64,000 nt of DNA from Congeria kusceri (taxonomy: Eukaryota; Mollusca; Bivalvia; Myida; Dreissenidae). Of this stretch, positions 12,612 through 25,099 are shown one piece after another. The notes under the pieces were generated by a model. It was given only the letters and a program-made list of their open reading frames with translations. It ran no database searches and was not told the origin of the DNA. Each line of letters starts with the position of its first letter. The first letter of the stretch is position 1. The position numbers were made by a program, and so were the translations under genes. The DNA lies in the NCBI GenBank assembly GCA_027627225.1, contig CM051027.1, forward strand, positions 40,733,618-40,797,617, in the 5' to 3' direction.

Positions 12612-13760
12612 TAAGGAGTCATGTGTAAACTATGGTTATACAGAATGCTCACAATTCTGACGTCAAAAAAATGTAAACAGGAAAAGGGCCAAACAAACAC
12701 AACCCATATTATAAATTCTTTCTTATCTCAGAATGCATACACTCTTTTTATATTACATATATCCTGTTTTAACCGTTATTATATGCCAGTATTAATATCT
12801 ACATTTCAGATTTTAAAAAGAAATTGATCCCTTGAGACCCTTTTCGATGACATAGTCCCTTTAACAATGAATTAATAAGCATCATACAAATAAACCTGCT
12901 TCTTGTCACTCACTGGGACTTTTCATTATTCATGCCAGAATTATTATTAAGTAATTAAATCATTAAATAATTTTAAGTGTTAAAACTCAAACAGTTAGAT
13001 GGATTACTTGAATATTCATAGTGTAACATGCCGCGGGTAATTAGGTAAATGAAAATAATCTATTCTATGTGTATATATTTATATCTATTTAAAAGCTTAA
13101 AGTATACTTTGCTTAATACTATTATGATAATGATTGTCTATCACTATCAGACAACTATATCAACACCATTATCTATGCATTAAATTTTTCTCTGGCTACT
13201 TTGCCGTTAAACAATGTTTCAATCCTACTAATTAAGTGCTTCACCTCTAATAAGTTGCCAATTTTCATTGGTAGGGAACATAAAACTGTTGCTTTTTCTG
13301 TTCCACAGAATGCAATGCTATGTGAAAATTAATCAGCAGACAAACCTTACCGTACCAAAGTGAAGATATATCACTGTTTCAGTTGCGACCTAAACTGCTC
13401 GTGAGTCAATTCGCCACTGGCCTTTTTCAACTATGTCCCACTCTTTTATACTGACAGTGTGTCATTGTCTTATTGAGGGTCTGATTGAAGGCGTGTTTCC
13501 ATAATCTAGCATCCAAGTGATTCCTTTGTTGATATAGTTATTTCGCTGCAACAGAACTTTCATTCAAATTACCAATACTAAAATAACTGAGATCTATACT
13601 TAATTTTACATATTTGACAATATAACTTCTTTACCATTAAATTATTGTCCAAGAAGCCACATACTATTATTTTTATCTGTTTTTATATCATTTATATATC
13701 ACTATAACTATGAAACATTTTTGAAGATGCATGGAGTTTCATCTTTGTTTTTAAGAGCCT
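12612..13760. other. Non-coding AT-rich stretch
   Basis: No frame with exon character, repeat structure or RNA gene was recognised here. Confidence 0.5.
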
Positions 13761-13767
13761 ACTAAGG

Positions 13768-13960
13768 CTACGTTTCAATGAGCCCGTATAGATAGCATAT
13801 GCATCCATAAAATTTCGATTTGAAAGCCCTGTTCCAAACAAGGTATTGAGTTTTGTGTTTCTCTTTGAATCTGGCTTTCAAAAGTTTGGCATACTCATGT
13901 TTAATTATGACTGCAGTGTCGAAATCCAACAAATTCCCTACCATTGATGACCATTTCCAA
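13768..13960 (-). CDS. Possible exon of unidentified gene
   Basis: The minus strand is open for 73 codons. The central part (DFDTAVIIKHEYAKLLKARF, then KEKHKTQYLVWNRAFKSKFY) has the mixed charged/aromatic composition of real protein. Candidate acceptors precede it: TTTCGACACTGCAG, and a TAG nine codons earlier. It lies downstream, on the same strand, of the two exons at 14626-14792 and 15669-16007, so it may belong to the same gene. However, the simplest donor/acceptor choice does not keep the frame, so this link is unproven. No family is recognised. Confidence 0.3.
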
Positions 13961-14625
13961 CAAATTCCGTAAAGACAGCATTTATTCAAATTCAGTACAC
14001 TGGTATTCCTTTCAGTCTATGAGCATTTAACCTAATCCAACAGATTGCCTACTATTTTGAATATATTTAACATATATCTATTTTTTCAGTGTTTTTTGTT
14101 TCTAGTCAATTTGGGGCTGAAATAATGCCCCATTCACAAAGCAAAAAAGTGTTACTTTATATATAGGGCTAAATTCTTTGGAACGTCTTATCGGAAAGGA
14201 CCTTTTATGTATTGGAAACCTGAAAGTTTAAATGTTCATCAATTCCTATTATTTGCAACAATAAAGTTATCCACGGATGTAGTTAACATAGACAACACCT
14301 AAACTGGTAAAAATATGCCAAAATTTACCTAGGAAATGCATAAATTCCGATTTAAACCTGCGTATTCATCTACTACATTTATGTATGTACAGACCGCCAT
14401 TATTTTGCCTAATGTACACCGTCAACTTTATTAATAGAATCAACTGACCAATCGAAATGACACAATGCCCTGAGTTAGCAGATTTATTGATATAATTGAA
14501 CACACTGATACACAGCGTATCAGGTGTGTAGATTTAAATTGTTCATGCAACCAAAAATGAAAGTGTCATTAAAAAGATATTTATGGAACATTAATAAGAA
14601 ATGGTTTATCTGCCAAGGTATGTAC

Positions 14626-14792
14626 CTTTCACTATAACTATCTAATTTTGGGGCGTGAATGTTGCGATCAAAATCCTGTCGGAACAATACAGACATAGAA
14701 GGAACGCTTTCCACCACAGAAATGGTCCTTCCCCGGTTATGCGCTGCAGTGAATATTGCCCATATAAAACGTAGCTCAATATTCGCCCAGCG
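14626..14792 (-). CDS. Probable second coding exon of the 15.7-kb membrane-protein gene
   Basis: From an acceptor AACTTGTTAG|CGC the minus strand reads RWANIELRFIWAIFTAAHNR, then GRTISVVESVPSMSVLFRQD, and onward to a donor GAAAG|GTACAT. Starting at CGC in phase 0 it joins in frame to the phase-0 donor of the exon at 15669. The pattern Arg-x-x-Asn, a hydrophobic/aromatic helix, then Ala-x-His-Asn-Arg followed by a hydrophobic strand is reminiscent of the GRLGN...FQ.A entry of GT11-like (alpha-1,2-fucosyltransferase) enzymes. The key glycines are absent, so this is only a suggestion. The polypyrimidine tract is weak, and an alternative acceptor (TTCACTGCAG|CGC) lies inside. Confidence 0.4.
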
Positions 14793-15668
14793 CTAACAAG
14801 TTATGCTAGGTTTTGTCTAGACTGGTTATGATGTTGATGTCAAAAGGCAAAATAGTATGTACAAATTCAAATAAATTGGTTACAACATTGTGTAATTTAT
14901 AACTTCACACATAATAGGTTGAAATGTTATTTTCACCAAAAAATTTAACTGCGCTAATTGTCACAATTGCATAGCATACATGTTGCCTTTCATTTTGCTT
15001 AATGGCATCCATATGTTGTCTGGATGCGCATAAAATCACTTAGAGAGCAATTCTATATGGACGCACTATACAGACACCGACATGCAGACAGGTAGATATG
15101 GAACAGGTCCAACAATTTTAATGTGTTCAATTTTTATATGGATACAGATATATTGATACGGATACCTATATACTGATGCGGACTCATAGAAATACAGCCT
15201 AACTGTTGCAATATTTGTCTACAGTTATACAGAACATATAGTGTTGAGATAAGGGAATACCTGATATATGCAGTGAGACTCCAACCTAAGGCACAAGATC
15301 AAAGCCCTGTCAGAAAAATGTATTAACTGGCAGAACAGTATTCTTCTGATATTTGTCACACATTTCTGGGCATTCACACCTGTCTTTTAACACCTTAACT
15401 TGTGGTTGAAATGTCTTGACCATAAAGTCTTGGTAGCATTACTTGTAAGGCTCTGGTTGCAAATATTGAGCTACTTAATTTGAGCAATAATATTTTGTCT
15501 ACTTTTACAGCCAAATTAGCCCTTTAAGTATAAATAGCCCCCGAACACATATTGTTTATCCATCTCTTACAATGGAGGCACATGCAGTTGTACAACTTCT
15601 CAATGATTATCTTAAGCTAGGAACCCTACAAATATACGAGTTCAGTACAAAACATCTGCAACACTTAC

Positions 15669-16007
15669 ATCATCGTTTTCAGGGTCATCTGTTAGTGTCA
15701 ATTCCGAGTTGCCTTCCGAAAAAAGGTCCCTCCCTTGTCCAGCATCCTGCTTTGATATATTAACAAGCCATTTCAGACCCCTGCTAGCATATTGTGTAGA
15801 TACATATTCCCTGTGCACACCATTCTCTAACCGTGTCAGTGACAACTTGGTGTGTGCTTCCTTGCCCGTTCCAATCAGTTCCCACCCACTTTCGCTTTCA
15901 GTTTTGACAATTCCATAGTGAGCTGCCTTTGATTTAAAAAACCAAAGTATTGCAACAATGGCAGCTAATATTACCAGTTTAGTAAAGTTTCTAATAATTA
16001 AATCCAT
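15669..16007 (-). CDS. Probable first coding exon, type II membrane protein, unidentified
   Basis: The exon encodes 113 residues from ATG at 16007-16005; an in-frame upstream ATG lies at 16028. Residues 1-8 are a short cytosolic start, and residues 9-24 (LVILAAIVAILWFF core) form a single membrane segment. The following lumenal-type stem is polar and acidic at the end (LTLTDDPENDD). It ends at a consensus donor GATGAT|GTAAGT (GT at 15668-15667) in phase 0. N-terminal anchor plus stem is the usual architecture of Golgi glycosyltransferases, and the next exon candidate at 14626-14792 continues in frame. No name is given because no diagnostic domain is visible. Confidence 0.55.
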
Positions 16008-16089
16008 AACTGCCCAACAGACTAACATTTGTTATCATATTAAGATGATAACACACTTTGGTATCTGATTAATTTGTTGTCAATATCCG

Positions 16090-16445
16090 TATCGTTCGGA
16101 ATCAGTCGGATATCTTCCGGTATGACTGAATAGCGAAAAGGGCCCCTTTCTGCGCAAGGGCTTTCTGTGTTCGGAAAGGGCCTCGTCTATTAAAATATTA
16201 ACATTTTAAAACTATTACCACTATTATAATAGTTCAGTAGTAAAAATATGTACATACTACAATTTTCATCAAATTCCATCAAGTAATAATGACTTTATGA
16301 AGGATTTTACAGGTCAAACGATAGAAACTCACGGAAAAGGCCGAACACTAAAGAAACGAAAGTCGGTAATTTTCGTAAGAAACGGAAATTTTAAGGGCCC
16401 CTTTCCGCGGAAAGGGCGTTCAGTGTACTGAAAGGGCCTTGTATG
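16090..16445 (+). repeat. 'CCCTTTCCG' dispersed repeat, left copy
   Basis: Contains AAAGGGCC/GGCCCTTT motifs around 16138-16185 and 16390-16440, separated by 'TCAAATTCCATCAAGTAATA' and 'GATTTTACAGGTC'. The reverse complement recurs at 27335-28020, so the two copies are inverted, 12 kb apart. No coding content. Confidence 0.75.
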
Positions 16446-17674
16446 TTTATTGTTAACTTTTATGAATTAATACTCAAGAGATTCTGTAGAAAATTGACAT
16501 ACGTTGATAAGACAGATGCGTTTATCAACTGATACCATAGAATTATGGGTCTTGATCGTTCAAACATATTTGTTTTCAGGTATCCGGATTTAAGAACTGT
16601 CGGATTTAGGTACTTCACCAGTATTGTTATTGATCAGATTGTCACACTGCGAATAATTTGCAAAATTTCTGAGACACACAATAGATTCTAGATTCTTTTG
16701 TTTTCAAATATATTTGTTTAACATTTTCTACATTCAACTTATGTATTTTAGGAATGTAATATCTCACTGATAAAATTCCTTAATAAAATTTCATAGGATT
16801 TTAATATGTAAACTACTAAGGTTATGCTGATAGTTAGTCCATAATCGTGAAAAAATGTACAGTAATAGAAATAGCATGCCCTTTTTATCATGTTAAGGAA
16901 AAAAACATTGACTTGGACAACGTGCTATTTCAACACGCCATTAGTTATCATGTCAATAAGTGACACATCTATATCAGTTAAACCGTGCGTTGCATAGCAA
17001 CTTGTCTGGTGCAATGTAATCGTTTTTATCCTGCTACTTACCCAAACAGTGACCTAATAAAGCGGTGACCGTATAAACTTGTTGATATCCGGCAGTTGAT
17101 CACGTGACTGATATACCGTCAATAGGTATTCCTACGCGCCGGATAACAACATTGTCGAGAGTGACACAGCATAAAGTCTACTTACCAGAGTTTTTCATCG
17201 AAACAAAATTTGTGTTGTCTAGTTTAACAGAAATGCTACAGTTTGGTGTTTTTTTTCCCAATAATAGATTTTTTTAAAACTTTGTCTGCAAGGAATACAT
17301 ACAAATACTATGTGAAAAATGAAATAAAAACATATGGTTACCAGTCTTGTTTTGATCTTATTTGCAACTTTATAACGTGCACTTTTGCATAAAAACTGCT
17401 ATATTTTCGAGTGTCTCAAGACTACCTTTAATCCCCAATAAAAGATGAAAAGGACAAAATTAAGGTTTGATGTAAGCTTATATTAATCAATATACATTTA
17501 ATGAAAGCAAACATTACCAAAAAATGCATTATAGAACGTAAATGCTGAAAAAATCACGTTTTATGTATTCAGTGTGACCGACAAAGCCGAAGAAATTCGT
17601 ACTGTATCAACCACAATTTTGGAAATATATAAAGTTCTACATAATAGAATTCTGCCAAACTACTTGAATGTATT
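16446..17674. other. Non-coding AT-rich stretch
   Basis: No exon, RNA gene or clear repeat was recognised between the left CCCTTTCCG repeat and the hAT transposon. Confidence 0.5.
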
Positions 17675-20600
17675 CAGTGATTCAGATTGGAGATCAGTTT
17701 TATGGGACGGCTGTCCTAAATTGTGAAATTTTAATAGGCAAGTTTGTCCTAAAACTTTAAAAACCTTAGGCCCACTTTTTAACTGATATTTTAAATACAT
17801 TAAAAGTTAAAAAACGAAATCTGTTAACCATTTAGTTAACACTTCACCACAGATAAATCATTCTCATTTGTTCTCGAGAACAATTTAAAATACTGTTTAT
17901 TCATAATTTGATAAATCATTTAATGTTATGTGCGAGTTGCACTAACTTATTGTTAAGGCAGTACCTACCAACAGATACATGATTGAACTGTCAATAGGCA
18001 ACAAGTATTAATATCACAATATAATGGTGAACAAAAGTAAAGAGGCATTTTTGGTTATTCAATATACGGTAAGCATTATTGTATTTTTCATAAATTTCTA
18101 TACAAGTAATAATTTCAAAATGCTTGAACTAAAACTGTTTATTTTTAATAATGTATTGGTGAACACTTCTAGTAGCATAGTAACTGACAATGTCTAGGAA
18201 AACATTTTCCTGTTTGCATTTCTTCTCCAGGTTTCCAATGCTCGTTGATATGGGAAATCATTGTAGTGAGAGGAATTTGTTCTAATCCGGGAGAGCATGT
18301 CTTGGGTTTCTGGTGTGAGCCTGTTTCTGGAAGGTATGAGGGTCTGGTTTTGTACAGAAAACCCCCTTTCACATCCTGCAGTGTTAACTGGGCAGGTGAT
18401 AGCCAAGCAGGCCAATTTGATCATGTTGGGAAATTCTTCCCTATGGAACTGTGCGATGAGTTTCCACAGATTGAAGATTGAGCCACAGGGATACATCTGG
18501 GCTTTCACTACTGATTTGAGATCCTTCCATTCCCTTTTCGTAGCCTCCGTGTCAACTAAAGGAGGACTTCTCTTCACCATTTCTTGGTTGTCCTCCTTCC
18601 ATGTGTGGGTTTTCTCCTGTCCAAAGTGGTTGAGGATCACCTCAAGCTGTGTGTTGCCCCACTGGGCAAGGTCCTCAGTAGATAGCAGGCCAACAGGTCT
18701 CATGGACAGAATTCCAAACGAAGACAACAGATCAGTGTCAGGAAACCTGAAAAGAAATAAAAAATTTGATTATTTTTTTATATATGAATGCAACTGTTCA
18801 CTTCCTAATAGATTATTTATCAATATTATAAGAATCAGCTTTGAGGACATGAACATTTCAAGTAAAATCATATCTGTGCATTACTCAATTTATTAACTGT
18901 TGATTTTAATAAAAACATCACAACTGGACAAACATGTATATTAAAAAAGCACCAAACCAACTCACTTGTGAGCATGAACAATTAAATAAGAAGCATATTA
19001 CAAGAAAAACAAGCGTGTTATAATTATTTTAGGGGCATGGGCAAAACTGTAATTTGTACTTTGTCAATGAATTAACCTTGTCTCGATATTCTGAATGAGG
19101 GCATTAATGAACTTCTCCTTTACTGATGAAATTTCTGTTGCAGAGCATCCAGTAATGTGGTGGTCCTTGAACCTGTCCCCAGTTATTTCATCTTGGAGAC
19201 TTTTCTGATGATCACCATCCGTGACCAGTAGATTCTTCAAATCTTTAATTACCGTATCGATCTTCAACTAAATTATAAAAAACAACAACAATGATTTGTA
19301 CAATAGATTGGTCATCAGAACCTTTGCAATATGAGTATTGTAACATATTTTATCTTGCAATAAACATCAAGTTTGATCATTATAAGTGTTTGTTATTTAT
19401 TATAATTCTTTATGCTTGTTATGTGCTTTGATGTAAACCATTGGGAAATTTCATTTGAAATGACACAGTGTGTTCAATTTGAATGATTTCTAAGATATTT
19501 AATTAAATTATAGAGACTATCATTTTTTTTTTTCTAAGAACAAACCTTCACCGATGCCACATCTGTGATCTCCTTTTGAAAGAATAGGTTCAGCTGTGTC
19601 ACGATGGGAATGACATCCATCAGCATATACGTCAGGGATATGAATTTCAGTGTTCCAATCTGTGACAAAAGTTTTAATAATAATAACATATAAAATCAAT
19701 TTGTATTCATAGCCGTTTTCAATGTTGTAACAGAATATTTAAATAAAAATGGTCAATTAACAAGTAAATTCTTCATTAAGGAATGACTCCAATGAACTAT
19801 CCAAAAATAAAAAGAAAATAAAAAGAAAAATTATAATATTAGAATGCAAAATTAATGTCATGATTACATACCAGAGACAAATAAAATACAGATAACTATG
19901 AAAATGGTCGTGCACAACAACTTTATGAATAGTGAACTTACTTCAAAACGCACAACTTGGCAAGTAACAGTACACCGTCAAGGGGGGCTAAAACCAACAA
20001 CAAGAAAAATGAACTTCTGGAACACAAAAGTCTGAACAGAAAATATATGCACATGCAAGAACACAAACTTAAAAATTGTTATGGCATATCATTCAATAAA
20101 CTTACCTTCTTTTTCAATCCTTGGGCTTTGGCATCAGTATGTTCGGCTTCAGCAAGGTAGGTGAGAAGTGGATCCAAGCACCTTTCAAACCAATATTTTT
20201 AATAAAATTATTATATGCTATACATTATGGTCACTTAAAATTACACTGTGAACATAAAAGAAACATAATGAGTTAATCTCTTAATTCATGCAACATGTTA
20301 TCTGTTTAAAATGGCTAATTTAACAAACAATACAATTGACAATAACTGAACAAATAATTTGTAAACAATGTCAAAATTGAAGACAAAAGCAGAAAATGGA
20401 AAAGCAGAAAGTTATTTTTCATACTTGTAATTGAAAAAAAGCATGGATTACCTGTGAACAGTTTCCAGTGCCAGGAAGAATGACATCCATCGGACTGAGT
20501 GGACTTCCTTGAATTTCAGCTGTGGAGAGTCCAAGACCTTTTTGATGTCTTTCAGGCGTGCCACTCTGGATGTGGAATATTTGAAGTAATAAAAGATGCT

Positions 20601-22380
20601 TGTGATGACTTCTTGGAAGTTCTTCATGGCAGGAATTCCCTCTGCCGCTTGGCTGGTGCACAAAGCTAGGCGGTGGGCGATACAATGAACATTGACAAGA
20701 TGGGGATTTTGTCTCAGCATCATACCTGTTGTACCCTTGTTTCGGCCTGTATAATGTTATTGTATTAAATTAAAACATGAATAATTATCATCATTACATA
20801 CATAATTATTGGATATTTCAGTAGACTGTAGATACTTGGATTCTAATGATCATTCGAGTTAAATTGACATTTCCAGGATTAAAATTAATTATTCTGGGCT
20901 CAGAAAGGAATTTTGTTTGTGCATGTCTGTAAAATAATTTGCCAATTGCATTTATGTTTGTGTTCAAGATAAAAGCTTTGCCAATAACACAATCATGATG
21001 ATAAAACTATATTTTGCTAGTGATTTTAAAGTAAAGATTAAAAATGGGAAACAAAAGCATTAAAATAATTAATAATGTCAAGGTACACTTTCCCGATTAT
21101 GTATCAATCAGTTTATGGTAATTTATTTACTTCCTGAAATCATAAAGGAAACCCACATTACAATTATTACAGTTTTGTATTCCTGATATATATTTGAGAA
21201 CCATTTTTCAGATTTTTTCATAATTAATTTACCAGTATACATAACCTGTCATGACAGAAGCTCCGTCAGACCCCAATCCCATGATCTTGTCAGGATCCAC
21301 ACCTCGTTTAGACAGCTCTGTATATATGGCAGCTGCAACAGCCGCACCTGTGCCCTGATCTAGTTGTATATTGGTGATGTAGAATGTAGATGGCTGAAGC
21401 GTTGAAGAATTCAGTACCTGACAGTATATGATGAGCTTATGAGTCACTGTCCTGTCTGTAGACTAGTCAACAAGCACAGTGACGTAGGGTGAATCTTTTA
21501 ATGAATTACAAGTATCGACTCCAATAGTGTCGGATAAAGCTTTCAAAAATTAATATGCAGCATAATCAGATTCATAGGAAATTCCTGGAGAAACAGCCAA
21601 TGCTGCCAGGGCGTCAACACCAACACTCTTCTGGAAGGTTAAAAAAGACTTGAATTTACTGATAGGTATGTTTTCAATAGCTAGCCAGTATGCAGACTTT
21701 AGTGCAATGAGGGCAGCTCCTTCTTCAGCTGTGTAACGCCTTTCCTCCATTGTTTGCCTGTCACGCTGGAGATTAGGTGCTGCAAGAGCTGCTCTATGGT
21801 CAGAAGACTTAATGTGATCTGTTAGAGAACTGGTCTTAAAATTCATACAACCTTGTGTAAACACATTGACCTTGTTTAATTCCGTACAGATTGTACAAGT
21901 CATTTTTGTCCCATAAAATCTAAGCCATTTATAAATAGACAGCCATTGTGTCTGGAATTTCCTGGGGTATTTTGTTTGATTGCTAGTATCATTTTCTACC
22001 ACAAGTTTTTCCTTTTCGCCCTCCGGTCTCGAAACGCCCACAGAAAACAAAGTTCGTTGGCCTTCATCAACTTTTCGTTTTTTTGATGCCATGTTGTTCA
22101 TTCAGAGCGCCTACATGACGTTGATGCATCACAGAGAAGCTTTACATGCAGCATTTTTAAAGCGTGTAATGATCAAGCGCCTGCATGACGTGATACGCAT
22201 GATTCGTACCCGGCAATGTTCGTCATATACGTTTGTCATATTTTCCGAAAAATCGATCGGCCATTCTGTCCTTTAAATACAATTTTAATCGGCAATTGTG
22301 TCTTACTTTTTGAGAAAGAATCGGCATTTCGTGATTTTTATCGGCAAATTGCCGATTGCCGACGCCAATCTGAATCACTG
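17675..22380 (-). mobile_element. Full-length intron-containing hAT transposon (ZNF862/KIAA1586-like)
   Basis: The left end reads CAGTGATTCAGATTGG at 17675. The right end (22365-22380) is CCAATCTGAATCACTG, the exact 16-bp reverse complement. The CAGTG start is typical of hAT termini. Inside the right end the motif TCGGCA/TGCCGA recurs several times, as expected for subterminal transposase-binding repeats. No 8-bp target duplication is convincing (left flank AATGTATT, right flank CATTCCAT), so the insertion is probably old or the flank has changed. The 4.7-kb element carries one spliced transposase gene on the minus strand. Confidence 0.8.
18194..22101 (-). pseudogene. hAT transposase, six exons, two nonsense codons
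   Basis: Six exons join perfectly in frame: 22101-21246, 20746-20452, 20181-20106, 19659-19546, 19267-19077 and 18746-18194, giving 2085 nt, or 694 codons plus TAG. All introns are GT-AG. Exon 1 has a TTF/BED-type zinc finger (C69-x2-C72 ... H96-x5-H102), then the first catalytic region. Exons 1-2 share GLGSDGASVMTG|RNKGTTG and then VHCIAHRLAL, typical of the ZNF862/KIAA1586 hAT lineage. Exon 6 ends with the hAT C-terminal dimerisation motif (CPVNTAGCERGF). Two in-frame stops break exon 1: TAA at 21552-21550 (codon 184) and TAG at 21465-21463 (codon 213), the latter turning DESTD into D-stop-STD. Product: a cut-and-paste transposase, now apparently inactive unless the stops are polymorphic or assembly errors. 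Confidence 0.85.
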
Positions 22381-23035
22381 CATTCCATTTCAACTCAGTT
22401 GAATCTGATGCAAGAGGGTTATTCTTTGTGGATAGACTTTCTTTGTTCAACCAACAGAGCATATTCATCAAGAAATAACCCTTTATATAAATTGCCGATG
22501 AAAAGAAATGAAAAAAAATTATCAAAGGCTACATCTGTAATTTTAACGTAAAACGAAACATTAATTTGATTTACTTCACTTTCAGTTACAATGTCCTCCA
22601 CCCACAACTATCCGAGTAAATCGTAGAAATTTGAAAAGGGATCAATCTCACCGTCTCCATTCGAGGTAAATATTCCATACACTTTTTATATGAATGCTAT
22701 TGCATAATATAATCCATCCAAAACACAGAAACACTAAATATTTATTCCGATTTCATGTATTTTAAACTGCAAAACACTCGCGTTCTGGTTTGACTACATT
22801 GTGTAAACTTACAACTCAAAATGATTGACGTAGTTGGTGTGACGTAATTTAACTCTTTAAAAACCAATCTGGTTTATAGCAAAAGCAGATATACTACGTC
22901 ATGTTCGTGTCGTACTGACATCAGCAAATAAGATTTATTAATATTTTACTTTTGCTTTTTGAAAAAGGTGATTAAGAAATAGATAACTATTTTTTCCGGG
23001 TAGTACGCATTCATGCAAGCGAGTTATTAGGTCGG
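22381..23035. other. Non-coding spacer
   Basis: Unique AT-rich DNA between the hAT element and a small foldback. The short open frames on both strands show no exon character. Confidence 0.45.
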
Positions 23036-23135
23036 GGCCCGTTTATCCGTGCCGTTTATTCGGCCCGAAAACAAAAATAGGGCTCGCTAAAGCTCGCCCT
23101 ATTTTCATTTTCTAAGCCTCACCGGATAAACTTTC
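23036..23135. repeat. Small foldback element
   Basis: Outer arms GTTTATCCG and CCGGATAAAC enclose an inner hairpin AAAATAGGGC/GCCCTATTTT whose tip is TCGCTAAAGCTC. It resembles the tip of the foldback at 60.6 kb (GTAAGCGAGCC...GGCGAGCTTAC). Confidence 0.55.
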
Positions 23136-23352
23136 TCCATCCCGGCACCAACCATGTATTCTCTATATCTCTGATCACTGATTGCGACAACAGCTTGTAC
23201 TGTATCGCATAATTGGTTCCGGAGTTAATCCCTTAAAACAACACTGTATTAGCTTAAAAACACAATAGGTGTCCTAGTTTCCCAATTTATGGCAATTTGA
23301 AATTAATGTTAGAAGTACAACTATTTACCTAAAGCATGGAACTTGTACAAGT

Positions 23353-24269
23353 GGTATCCGGACACATGCCCTCCCGGACATATGCCCTCCCGATTATTTT
23401 TAGTCTGGAGGACATATGCCCTCCCGGACATTTGCCACCACGGACACATGCCCTTCCGTTAATAAGCCACCCGGACACTGGCCTTCCTGCTATGTTTAAT
23501 GTGTGTCATAATTCCTTAAATACGCTTTTACAGTTTGAAAAATATTGCTCAAATTAACACATTTAATCATTAAGAAGTAGTGACATGAATAATGTTCCAA
23601 ACAAAAGTCTTTGATACATTAATTGATGGTCGGTAACTAATAAGGTCAAACTGCATATATAGAATTATAGGTAGCAAACGCGAATGTCTTAAGATGTGCT
23701 ACTTAAATAATGTATACAAAGAAATATACCAAGTCAAGAATACGATGGGAATTATATAAGTTGTTGCATAATAATAAAAGTTATTGAAATAAAGAGGATC
23801 GTACAAAATGAAGTAGACCTAATTTAGTTGTCATACATTCATTTTTCATGTATCAGGTTGCTTTTATGTATTTCTAAACAAATTGATAAAGACGAACGAA
23901 TATCTTTATCAAAACTTTTAAATAAAATTAAGTTTTGGCCAGCGCATATTTTAAACATAGTTGGACGGACATGTGTGCGATGAATATTTATCGATGTGGC
24001 CATCGTCCCCAGAAGACTGGGGATACAGGAAACACTCTACTCCAGAGGCGGCCTAAGTGATTTAGTGTCGTATGTGAAGCATCTAATGCACTGCACCTCG
24101 GTTGAACGTCTCAAGCGAAAGACGAGTTACGAGAGGGCCAGTGTCCGGGTTGTGTATTAACAGGAGGGCATGTGTCCGGGGTGGCAAATGTCTGGAAGGG
24201 TATATGTCCGACTGACTAACAATAATCGGGAGGGCATATGTCCGGGGGGGGGGCATGTGTCCGACATTC
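23353..24269. mobile_element. Mutator-type non-autonomous element, 9-bp TSD
   Basis: Inverted ends of about 135 bp: the left begins GGTATCCGGACACATGCC, and the right, reverse-complemented, begins GAATGTCGGACACATGCC. Each arm is built of tandem variants of CGGACATATGCCCTCCC. Both flanks carry TGTACAAGT (23344-23352 and 24270-24278), a 9-bp target duplication. Long TIRs with 9-bp duplications are the signature of the Mutator/MULE superfamily. The 640-bp interior has no transposase. Confidence 0.75.
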
Positions 24270-24344
24270 TGTACAAGTTACCAGTTTTTTTTTTCTGAAT
24301 ATACTGACATTGATCTTTAAATAATTAAATCCTTTGTACATATT

Positions 24345-25010
24345 ATATTACGATTACGATACGATACGTTTATTGCATTCAACATTATACAATGCTTATT
24401 GCAAACATAACAAGTGTGCCTGTCAATTGTCATTAAATACGCTGATATTCGAAAAATATTTTGCCAGTTGTATATTTCTTTTTGGATTGCATGTGGCAAT
24501 AATATCAGCCATTATATGGTTTTAGAAATCTTTTTCACCGTTCTCTATAATTAGGGCATATTAATAAAAAATCAGATTCTATGATATTCATTGTACACGA
24601 GGAAAATGTTCCGTCAGTATTTGTATATCTGCTTGTTTCAATCAATAATTGGTGGGCTGTTCGAAATTTAGGTTTGCGGATAACATTGAGATATTTCTCT
24701 CGGTTGACTGTATTGGTAAATAGTGAGTAAGATCTTAATTTCGCTGTGTTTGAGATCAGAGTACCAACGTTGACTATATATGTCTAGTATCCGTTTCTGT
24801 ATTATCTCAAATGTATAATTGTCAATATGTTCTGCTTTGCTAACGTCCAAAAAACCATGTTCATTTAAAATTGATAGTACGTGAGAAGCCCAGTTTGTAT
24901 TCTTGTATGTTTTATTTGTAAATTCTGATCGTAATACTTCATATACACGTTTTACAATGCTGTTATTGTATAATGAAACTTCATTGTTTCGATATTGTAT
25001 CATTTATTTT
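24345..25010 (-). mobile_element. 5'-truncated LINE, 3' end of ORF2
   Basis: On the minus strand a LINE ORF2 C-terminal region can be read in two frames with one frameshift near 24695. First comes NWASHVLSILNEHGFLDV...RWYSDLKHSEIK, then EKYLNVIRKPKFRTAHQLLI and CTMNIIESDF. This is the post-RT region of non-LTR retrotransposons. The 3' end carries AATAAACG and a short ATCGTA-type tail near 24340-24370. It lies opposite in orientation to the LINE at 25100-27000 and may be a related family. Confidence 0.7.
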
Positions 25011-25099
25011 GTATATATCGCTAACTGATCGGCAATGTAAACACTAATTGTCGCTTTTATTAATTTTGCAGTATACAACAACAACAACAACAACCTCTG

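Noticed and set aside
15572..15918. Plus-strand frames over the 15.7-kb exon
   Set aside because: They are the opposite strand of the minus-strand exon, which has a start, a membrane segment and a consensus donor.
17650..22400. 8-bp target duplication for the large hAT element
   Set aside because: Left AATGTATT and right CATTCCAT do not match at any reasonable offset, so none is claimed.
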